64,000 nucleotides of DNA, from NCBI GenBank assembly GCA_905221605.1, contig CAJNDS010001979.1, positions 117,501-181,500 on the forward strand, written 5' to 3'. The DNA is from Symbiodinium natans (Eukaryota; Sar; Dinophyceae; Suessiales; Symbiodiniaceae). The notes beneath the pieces were generated by a model. That model made no database searches, was not told the origin of the DNA, and saw nothing but the letters and a program-made list of their open reading frames with translations. Positions 57,688-64,000 of the stretch are shown here, piece after piece (positions within the stretch are counted from its first letter, which is position 1; each line of letters starts with the position of its first letter). The position numbers were made by a program, and so were the translations under genes.

Positions 57688-57801
57688 GGAGGATAAGGGG
57701 GGCCCTTAAAAGGGAACCCTTCTTAACCCTCTTCTGGCTTTCTTAAGCAGGGGCCTTATTCAGAGGGTCGATCTCCCCAAGGGTCCCCATAATCCTATCC
57801 C
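57688..57801. mobile_element. MITE-like element, family F copy 1
   Basis: Left AGGGAGGATAAGGGGGGCCC, right GGGTCCCCATAATCCTATCC; a second copy is at 62941-63050. Confidence 0.68.
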
Positions 57802-57917
57802 CTACTTAATGCCCTCAAGCCATGGGGCTTTGTGCTTAGATGCTAGAAGCCCCCCGTCCGAGAACCGGGATCTCCCTTTGCGGCTGCTGGCATGGTGACA
57901 CCCAAATGAAGATAAAG

Positions 57918-58022
57918 CACCTTAAGCACCTTAAGCACCTTAAGCACCTTAAGCCCTAAACCCTAAACCCTAAACCCTAAACCCTAAACCCTGAATCCTG
58001 AACCCTGAACCCTGAACCCTAA
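57918..58022 (-). repeat. CACCTTAAG then CCCTAAA/CCCTGAA array
   Basis: Four CACCTTAAG nonamers followed by about ten heptamers. Confidence 0.9.
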
Positions 58023-58107
58023 ACATCCCTAAACCCGAAAACCAAAACCTGCATCGCCCCTGGGGGAGTTGGGTGCTGTTCTGATGTTGAGTCACCCTTC
58101 ACCCTGC

Positions 58108-58250
58108 GCCTTGCAAGCCCTTGAAGCCCTTGAAGCCCTTGAAGCCTTTGAAGCCCTTGAAGCCCTTGAAGCCCTTGAAGCCCTTGAAGCCCTTGAAAAC
58201 CCTAAACCCTAAACCCTAAACCCTAAACCCTAAACCCTAAACCCTAAACT
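58108..58250 (-). repeat. CCCTTGAAG nonamer array then CCCTAAA
   Basis: Ten CCCTTGAAG units and then eight heptamers. Confidence 0.95.
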
Positions 58251-58433
58251 CTAAAAACCCTTTCAAAAGACCTTGAAAGCTCTTAAAGCCCTTGAAGCCC
58301 GTAAAGGCCTCAATCCCCCTTGAAGCCCTGAAAGGTCTTCAAAGCCCTTAGAAGCTCAAAAAAGCCCTTAGAAGCTCCAAATGCCCTTCAAGCCCTAAAG
58401 TCCCTCAAGCCCTATCTTTTGTTATTAAGAAGC

Positions 58434-58711
58434 CCTAAACCCTAAACCCTAAACCCTAAACCCTAAACCCTAAACCCTAAACCCTAAACCCTAAACCCTA
58501 AACCCTAAACCCTAAACCCTAAACCCTAAACCCTAAACCCTAAACCCTAAACCCTAAACCCTAAACCCTAAACCCTAAACCCTAAACCCTAAACCCTAAA
58601 CCCTAAACCCTAAACCCTAAACCCTAAACCCTAAACCCTACCCCTAAACCCTAACCCTAACCCCTAAACCCTAAACCCTAAACCCTAAACCCTAAACCCC
58701 CCCCCCCCCCC
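58434..58711 (-). repeat. Long CCCTAAA array with poly-C end
   Basis: About 38 units, with irregular units near 58640 and a C run at 58697-58711. Confidence 0.98.
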
Positions 58712-58854
58712 AAGTGCGCCTGCTGTCAGAAGGCCTGTTGAGTACTCCAAACCCTTCATAAAGAGCCCCTAATTTTAGAAGGGTTCTGGTTGCCCAGAGT
58801 AAGATAAAACACCTCCACCCTGAATCCTAAACCCTAAACCCCACACACAAGGAG

Positions 58855-58915
58855 AAGGGGTTTGGGGTTTAGGGTTTAGGTTTTAGGGTTTAGGGTTTGG
58901 GGTTTGGGCTTCTGG
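58855..58915 (+). repeat. TTTAGGG tract
   Basis: About eight imperfect units. Confidence 0.88.
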
Positions 58916-58917
58916 GG

Positions 58918-58974
58918 AAGCGCCGAGGTATGTTCGACGCGGACGGCAGTGGCAAGCTGCGTGGTCCTTGGTTC
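58918..58974 (+). CDS. EF-hand loop fragment
   Basis: The frame reads KRRGMFDADGSGKLRGPW. MFDADGSGKL is a typical EF-hand start (D1, D3, S5, G6, L8), but the sequence runs into a family G element before position 12. It is an exon end or a broken fragment. Confidence 0.45.
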
Positions 58975-59009
58975 CTAGGACCCGGAGTAGGCCCTTATTC
59001 TCTTTTTTT

Positions 59010-59058
59010 GGGGGGGTTTAGGGTGTAGGGTTTAGGGTTTAGGGTTTAGGGTTTAGGG
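59010..59058 (+). repeat. TTTAGGG array between two family G elements
   Basis: Six units. A partial family G element (58975-59009, CTAGGACCCGGAGTAGGCCC) lies left and a full one right, so the repeat separates two copies. Confidence 0.85.
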
Positions 59059-59153
59059 CTAGGAGCCAGGGAGGCCCTTATTCCCTTTTTGGGGGGGGGT
59101 TTAGGTGCCCTTACAAGCCCCTTTAAACCATAAAGGGCACCCCATTTTCCTAG
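59059..59153. mobile_element. MITE-like element, family G copy 2
   Basis: CTAGGAGCC...GGCCCTTATTCCC at left, AAAGGGCACCCCATTTTCCTAG at right: inverted ends, 95 bp. Confidence 0.7.
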
Positions 59154-59590
59154 TTATCTCCACGGCCGGCTCGCTAGGCAAGAAGATACTGTCATCTTCG
59201 TGACCCTGTAGCCGCCAGATCCGCTAGATGACATAGAGAAGCTTCCACACCGTGAGATCTTTCCAGCGAATTCTCCAAGATTTTAAACGATATCCCTTTT
59301 CCACTAGGAGTTAATCATACAAGCGAGCCACATGGCTTCATTACGTTTAAGTTCTTATGTACGCGCATGAATGAAGTTACTATGCCCCGTTCATTCGTTT
59401 CATGTCGTTCACTTCTTGTTGCCCTGTGATCACAAGAAACTACCTAGTGACAAGAGAAGACAACCGCCACTAACCCCTAACCCCAAAACCCAAAACCCTG
59501 AACCCCAACCCAAAGCCCACGCATCACCAAGGAATTTCAAGGAGTTCTGCTGTGCTCGGTACCCAGATCACGCCGACGGGTTGAGGGTTT
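59154..59590. other. Unique stretch
   Basis: About 430 bp without repeats. No gene is supported, apart from a possible small exon near 59535-59580 (NFKEFCCARYPDHADG). Confidence 0.4.
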
Positions 59591-59594
59591 AGGG

Positions 59595-59694
59595 TTGGGA
59601 TGTTCCCTCTTATGCGCAGTCCCAAATAGGGATTATCAGGGTTACGATACTAATCCCCATTAAGGCCTGTTAGTATACGCGGAAAACATCCCAA
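59595..59694. mobile_element. MITE-like element, family D copy 3
   Basis: TTGGGATGTTCCCTCTTAT and GGAAAACATCCCAA inverted ends, 100 bp. Confidence 0.75.
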
Positions 59695-59724
59695 GCCGTT
59701 CAGAGCAACGTGGAGGAGGTCAAG

Positions 59725-59794
59725 GTTTAGGGTTTAGGGTTTAGGGTTTAGGGTTTAGGCTTTGGGGTTTAGGGTTTAGGGTTTAGGGTTTAGG
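59725..59794 (+). repeat. TTTAGGG array
   Basis: About ten units. Confidence 0.95.
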
Positions 59795-59994
59795 GGGATG
59801 GGGGTGAAGTGTCTTGGGGATGTAGGGTTTTGGGGCACTAAAACTTGGGACTGTTCGCAAGGTTTTTTTTTTCTCATCTTGGTGTTGGGCAGCAACGGAC
59901 AACCTGCCCATGATGGGTTTAGGCCCGAACTTGCGAGGGCTTGACGTGTTAAAGCCTGAAGCCCAAAATCTCTGGCCCCTCTATAGTATCTTGC

Positions 59995-60080
59995 AAGTAG
60001 TATATAGTAGATAGTGCATAGTATATAGTATATATATATATGAGTATACATATATATATATATAGTATATAATGTAAGTG
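59995..60080. promoter_or_regulatory. AT-rich TATA-repeat upstream of BTB gene
   Basis: An 85-bp stretch of alternating TA (tatatagtatatatatatat and similar) 85-160 bp upstream of the BTB start. Dinoflagellate promoters usually lack classical TATA boxes, so a promoter role is speculative. Confidence 0.25.
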
Positions 60081-60162
60081 TATGTATCTGTGTTATATAT
60101 GGTGTAGATGTTGCATCTGAGACCCCAAGTGGCATGATTTAGAGGTGACTCCAGCACAGCTC

Positions 60163-60966
60163 ATGGAGAGTTCCAAGAGGGCCAAAAGGGATCCCTCACA
60201 TTCGGCTCCTGCTGACGGTCTTGTCGCATTCCGAGTGGATGGAGAGCGGTTCGAGATTCTGGAGCAGACCATCCGTGCGAGGGGTGACACCTTGTTAGCG
60301 ACATTGCTCGATGACCCCCAGCGCGACACCAGACATGAGATCTGTGTAGAAGGCAACAAGCAGCGCTTTCGATACATCCTGGACTGGTATCGCTATGGGT
60401 CCATTCTGCTACCGTACAGCATCAGTGTTGCCGAGATGAGACGTGATTGTGCATTTTTCCAGCTGCCTGATGATCTCAGCATCCAGAATGAGCAAGCCAC
60501 CCTCATAGAAAGCGAAGAGATGTTGGACAAGCGTTTGAATGAGATAGTGCGTCGATGTGAAGGGAAACAGTTGCTGGCAGAGCAGCGCCGCCAGTCAGCT
60601 CAGACGCAGATCGCTGCCATGACCCTGGTAAAGCGTTTGATCAGCGACTTCCATCAGATCAAGACCACACCGACAGTCTCACGAAGAACGGCGCACTTTC
60701 GGTCTTCTCCTTACTCTGAGAGCTTTCGTGGGACACACCTGCAGGAGGTCGTCCAGGGAGCCAACGAGGTGCTTGCCGCGCATGGCTATGCTGTGCGTGG
60801 TTGGGAGAAGGCCGAAGCCAAAGGTAAGGGAAAAGGGAAATGGGGAAAGATGGGTAAGGGTAAGGGTGGGGATGAGGTGCTTACGTGGCAGTTCCAACTC
60901 CGTCGTGCAAATGAGATCGACCGCAGCTGCAGTTCGAGCAGCTCGAGCAGTGAGGAGTCAGACTGA
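60163..60966 (+). CDS. BTB/POZ (KCTD-type) domain protein
   Basis: The ATG at 60163 is the first in the frame, which is open from 60121, and gives 267 residues to TGA at 60964. Residues about 19-104 form a BTB/T1 domain: LVAFRVDGERFEILEQTIRA, DTLLATLLDD, RFRYILDWYRYGSILLP and DCAFFQLPDDL follow the order of KCTD and potassium-channel tetramerisation domains. A charged helical region (about 110-165) could be a coiled coil. It is followed by a Lys/Gly-rich linker, WQFQLRR and a Ser/Glu tail. No channel segments are present, so a KCTD-like adaptor (oligomerisation, possibly cullin-3 binding) is the family-based inference. The gene is intronless and has no telomere repeat inside. A family B element begins 29 bp after the stop. 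Confidence 0.82.
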   Translation: MESSKRAKRDPSHSAPADGLVAFRVDGERFEILEQTIRARGDTLLATLLDDPQRDTRHEICVEGNKQRFRYILDWYRYGSILLPYSISVAEMRRDCAFFQLPDDLSIQNEQATLIESEEMLDKRLNEIVRRCEGKQLLAEQRRQSAQTQIAAMTLVKRLISDFHQIKTTPTVSRRTAHFRSSPYSESFRGTHLQEVVQGANEVLAAHGYAVRGWEKAEAKGKGKGKWGKMGKGKGGDEVLTWQFQLRRANEIDRSCSSSSSSSEESD

Positions 60967-60994
60967 AGACCATGAATCTTGGAGAAGTCTCACA

Positions 60995-61111
60995 TGAAGT
61001 AGGGTTTATGTTGCTGTTATTGATGACTGTGTATAAGGTTCCTTTCTAGTATAGGTGAGTGTATGTACCGGGTGTCCTTTTGGGGGTACAAGAAATATAG
61101 ACCCTGCTTCA
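60995..61111. mobile_element. MITE-like element, family B copy 4
   Basis: 117 bp, TGAAGTAGGGTTTATG at left and ATAGACCCTGCTTCA at right, CA on both sides. It lies in the presumed 3' UTR of the BTB gene. Confidence 0.82.
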
Positions 61112-61254
61112 CATCACCTCCCGATTTCACGATGTACCCGGAGGTGCAATGACAGTGAAGGGGTAAGAAGGCCCCTGCCATGAGGCAAGCATCGTTACGA
61201 GGGAATAATCGGCGTTGCCCCTCAAGCTGCAAGTATGTTCCATGATGCCTAACC

Positions 61255-61335
61255 CTAAACCCCAAACCCGAACCCGAAACCCGAAACCCGAAACCCGAAA
61301 CCCTAAACCCTAAACCCTAAACCCTAAACCCTAAA
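61255..61335 (-). repeat. CCCGAAA then CCCTAAA array
   Basis: Five CCCGAAA units and six CCCTAAA units. 61340-61615 is decayed repeat without a gene. Confidence 0.93.
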
Positions 61336-61619
61336 CCACGCAAGACGATGTCAAGACCAAACCCCCACGGGCTTTCGGGTCGTAAGGGGGCTCCAGCCAA
61401 CACCAAAGTACGAACCGTAGAACTTGGCACAACCCTAAGCGTTGCTCCTTGAAGACCCCAGGGTGTGGGGTTTAGGATGTAGGGTTAAGGGTTGAGGGTT
61501 TAGGTTTGATTTCGGGTCTAGAGTTCAATAGGCCTTCCCCCAACCTTAGCCAGCCCTAAACCCAAAGTGAGACCTCAACCCCAAACCTAATTCCATAAAC
61601 CCTAAATTCCTAAATCCCT

Positions 61620-62020
61620 CGACCCTAAACCCTAAACCCTAAAGCTAAACCCTAAACCCTAAACCCTAAACCCTAAACCCTAAACCCTAAACCCTAAACC
61701 CTAAACCCTAAACCCTAAACCCTAAACCCTAAACCCTAACCCTAAACCCTAAACCCTAAACCCTAAAACCCTAAACCCTAAACCCTAAACCCTAAACCTT
61801 AAACCCCAAACCCAACCCCAAACCCTAAACCCTAAACCCTAAACCCTAAAACCCTAACCTAAACCCCTAAACCCTAACCCTAACCCTAAACCCTAAACCC
61901 TAAACCCTAAACCCTAAACCCTAAACCCTAAACCCTAAACCCTAAACCCTAAACCCTAAACCCTAAACCCTAAACCCTAAACCCTAAACCCTAAACCCTA
62001 AACCCTAAACCCTAAACCCT
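61620..62020 (-). repeat. Long CCCTAAA array
   Basis: About 56 units with several indel-bearing units in the middle. The longest array here. Confidence 0.98.
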
Positions 62021-62053
62021 GTCCCGGGATCCTTTGGCCCTCTGCTCTCCCAG

Positions 62054-62127
62054 GCCCTCGCTCTCTGCTGCCAGCTGATGTCCTCGGACGATGAGAAGAT
62101 CCGCTTTGTGCCAGGGGGCTCGGAGAG
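62054..62127 (+). CDS. EF-hand gene B, inferred exon 1
   Basis: Acceptor ctctcccag|GCC and donor GGAGAG|gttagg enclose ALALCCQLMSSDDEKIRFVP then GGSE, leaving phase 2. The next candidate exon (62401) begins in the complementary phase, so the pair joins to GGSES-FDMFDTND. CCCTAAA array upstream, TTTAGGG array (62134-62205) downstream. Confidence 0.6.
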
Positions 62128-62133
62128 GTTAGG

Positions 62134-62365
62134 GTTGAGGGTTTAGGGTTTAGGGTTTAGGGTTTAGGGTCTAGGGTCTAGGGTTTAGGGTTTAGGGTTT
62201 AGGGTTCCTCCATCTCTCGCAAGAGGGCTCAGGCCCTTCAGCATGGCTGCAGCACCGGCGGCCTTATGTTAAATCCGGACTGAAAACCAGACTCCCAAGC
62301 CCCTAAGCCCTGTAGGGTTTAGGGTTTAGGGTTTAGGGTTTAGGGTTTAGGGTTTAGGGTTAGCC
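62134..62365 (+). repeat. TTTAGGG arrays in EF-hand gene B intron
   Basis: Arrays 62134-62203 and 62314-62362 in the same orientation flank a unique 110-bp island. This intron (62128-62400) has GT-AG ends, in contrast to the GC introns of the first EF-hand gene. Confidence 0.93.
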
Positions 62366-62400
62366 TTTAGGGAAACTCCAAACACTCACATCTTGGCCAG

Positions 62401-62477
62401 CTTCGACATGTTCGACACCAACGACGACGGCCTCCTTAGCGCGTCGGAGGCAGCCGCAGACCTGTTTGCCTGGGGCG
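62401..62477 (+). CDS. EF-hand gene B, inferred exon 2
   Basis: Acceptor cttggccag|C, donor GGGGCG|gtgcgt. It encodes FDMFDTNDDGLLSASEAAAD then LFAWG. The loop D-T-N-D-D-G-L-L-S-A-S-E has all canonical calcium ligands including E12, so a functional EF-hand is likely. A partner EF-hand is not visible before the window ends. Confidence 0.7.
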
Positions 62478-62487
62478 GTGCGTATGT

Positions 62488-62540
62488 TTAGGGTTTAGGG
62501 TTTAGGGTTTAGGGTGTAGGGTTTAGGGTTGAGGGTATGT
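62488..62540 (+). repeat. TTTAGGG array
   Basis: About seven units. 62545-62940 is decayed repeat with no gene. Confidence 0.92.
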
Positions 62541-62940
62541 AGTAGGGAAGCCGCAAGCCCTATGCCCTGAACCCCAAACCCTGAACCCCAAACCCTAAAC
62601 ACCGAGCAACCCCTTAAGGTGCTGTTTAGAGGTGCGTAGCTCCTGCTTCCCTATGAAGAAGACTTAGAGGAAGGGTCTAATATAGGCCTTGGGACTGTTC
62701 ATGGTTAGCATGTTAGGCCAGGGCTTAGGGTGGTTTAGGGCTGAGGGGTGGTTTAGGCCCGGCCTAGGACTGTTTAGAGCTTGGGATGGTTTTCCGGTTT
62801 AGGGTTTAGGGGGTTGCTGGTAGACCCGAAGCTCTCAACCCACTCGACTCCTAGAACCCGAGATCTCAAGTGAAGCCCCAATGCCTTCAATCTTGGGTAC
62901 TTCATGTCTCAGTCTCCGCCCCAGGCCACAAACTCCTTCT

Positions 62941-63050
62941 AGGTAGGATAAGGGGGACCCTTAAAAGGGAACCCTTCCGAACCCCCTTTCTGGCTCTCTT
63001 AAACAGGGACCTTAGTGAGAGGGTCTCTATCCGCAAGGGTCCTATCCCTT
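62941..63050. mobile_element. MITE-like element, family F copy 2
   Basis: AGGTAGGATAAGGGGGACCC at left, AAGGGTCCTATCCCTT at right; interior 'ttctggctctcttaaacaggg' matches the copy at 57688. Confidence 0.7.
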
Positions 63051-63410
63051 AACTCAAAGCCTTGAGAACCTTCGAACCCTGAACCCCAAGCTCTAGAGGG
63101 CAACAGCATCATCGCCTCGAGCTGACGTTCATGCTGTCCTTGCCTGCATCGGCCTACACCCTAAACCTTAAACCTCATAAACTTATTCACAAACCCCGAA
63201 GCCCTCAGTAGTACTTGGGTGTTTCTTTCCCAAAATAGGGGACCTCTGTATATACCCCAAGAAACCAGATTCCTTTTTTACAGACCCCCCGCCCCCCGGC
63301 AAAGAGGGTAAATGCGCGCCAGCCCTGGCTTTATGTGAAATTTGTGTGCTTGTCGTAGCAAGCGGTTTGGCTGGCGTTCTTTGTTCGGGGCTTTAGTGGG
63401 TTTGCAGAGG
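63051..63410. other. Unique stretch, no gene supported
   Basis: Mostly non-repeat sequence with short open frames only. Confidence 0.4.
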
Positions 63411-63494
63411 GTTTAGGGTTTAGGGATTCAGGGATTTAGGTTTTAGTCTAGCCTCTATTTGATTTTCAGTTCTTTGTCTTTGGCTTCCGGGAAG

Positions 63495-63634
63495 CCTAAA
63501 GCCTAAAGCCTAAAGCCTCAAACCCTAAACCCTAAACCCTAAAGCCTAAAGCCTGAACCCTAAACCCTAAACCCTAAACCCTAAACCCTAAACCCTAAAC
63601 CCTAAACCCTAAACCCTAAACCCCAAACCCCAAA
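63495..63634 (-). repeat. CCTAAAG then CCCTAAA array
   Basis: Four CCTAAAG units, then about 15 CCCTAAA units and two CCCCAAA units. Confidence 0.95.
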
Positions 63635-63641
63635 GCCGTAG

Positions 63642-63741
63642 GCGTTTGAAGGTTGAGTTGCGGTCCGCCCTGTGTGCACAGGTGCAGCAGTTGCTCGGGC
63701 ATGCCCTCCAACGCGAGGAGGGGCGGGAAGAACCCCTATGA
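63642..63741 (+). CDS. Candidate terminal exon, helical
   Basis: After gccgtag the frame reads RLKVELRSALCAQVQQLLGH then ALQREEGREEPL and TGA at 63739. Amphipathic helix pattern. CCCTAAA upstream and TTTAGGG downstream. Confidence 0.42.
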
Positions 63742-63875
63742 TCCCTGTTTAGGGTTTAGGGTTTAGGGTTTTGGGTTTTTGGGTATAGGAACCCTTATGA
63801 TACCTATTCAGGGTGTAGGGTTCTTGGGTTTAAGAACCCTTATGATCCCTGTTTAGGGTTTAGGGTTTTAGGGCT
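63728..63875 (+). repeat. Three-copy ~50-bp tandem repeat
   Basis: Units starting GAACCC(C/T)TATGATCCCTGT at about 63729, 63790 and 63834, each followed by TTTAGGG units. Confidence 0.8.
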
Positions 63876-64000
63876 TTGGGGTTCAGGGTATCAGGGTAGA
63901 TTTAGGCTTTAGGGTTGAGGGTTTAGGATTTTTGGGTTTAGGATGCAAGGCTTGGGGTGTAGGGTTGTGAACCATAGGGTGTGGAGACCTAGAAGCCCTA

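Overview
The window looks like eukaryotic nuclear DNA, most probably from a dinoflagellate. The plant/alga-type telomere heptamer TTTAGGG and its complement CCCTAAA occur in dozens of interstitial arrays in both orientations. Short coding islands between the arrays have splice-like borders, and several introns inferred here appear to start with GC or GA rather than GT, as is known for dinoflagellates. EF-hand coding pieces recur, and there are fragments of non-LTR and Ty1/copia retrotransposons. No rRNA, tRNA, spliced-leader or CRISPR feature was recognised. Other algae with TTTAGGG telomeres cannot be excluded.

Layout. 0-8 kb: coding islands that join in order on the + strand into a four-EF-hand, centrin/calmodulin-like gene (eight inferred exons, 1477 to about 7441). 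Its introns are filled with telomere-type repeats and small inverted-repeat elements. 8-21 kb: repeats with isolated exon-like islands, including a C-terminal piece ending in a CaaX box (11.1-11.6 kb), a Gly-rich RGG-like exon, an AT-hook exon and a terminal exon at 21.0 kb. 21.6-23.5 kb: a 5'-truncated non-LTR retrotransposon (zinc knuckle plus RNase H) embedded in a TTTAGGGG array. 24-35 kb: repeats, a copia reverse-transcriptase fragment at 30.3 kb and small exon candidates. 35.3-35.6 kb: one of the longest heptamer arrays. 35.9-38.2 kb: an AT-rich, satellite-rich block bounded by inverted copies of a short motif. 39.2-42.45 kb: a telomere-repeat-free island with a multi-exon gene candidate, including a broken C-x5-R P-loop domain. 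42.5-60 kb: repeats with many exon candidates. 60.1-61.0 kb: an apparently intact intronless BTB/POZ (KCTD-type) gene. 62.0-62.5 kb: two phase-compatible exons, the second holding a perfect EF-hand loop. 63.6 kb: a terminal exon.

Two patterns stand out. First, most exon-like islands are preceded by CCCTAAA-oriented repeats and followed by TTTAGGG-oriented repeats. Each intron therefore starts with TTTAGGG and ends with CCCTAAA, and its transcript could fold into a stem that brings the splice sites together. Second, at least seven families of roughly 60-120 bp inverted-repeat elements (MITE-like, several with a TA or CA dinucleotide on both sides) are scattered among the arrays.

Limits: everything is by eye. 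Exon borders are inferred from reading frame and splice-like dinucleotides; no alignment or RNA evidence was available. Many islands could be decayed gene fragments rather than parts of live genes.
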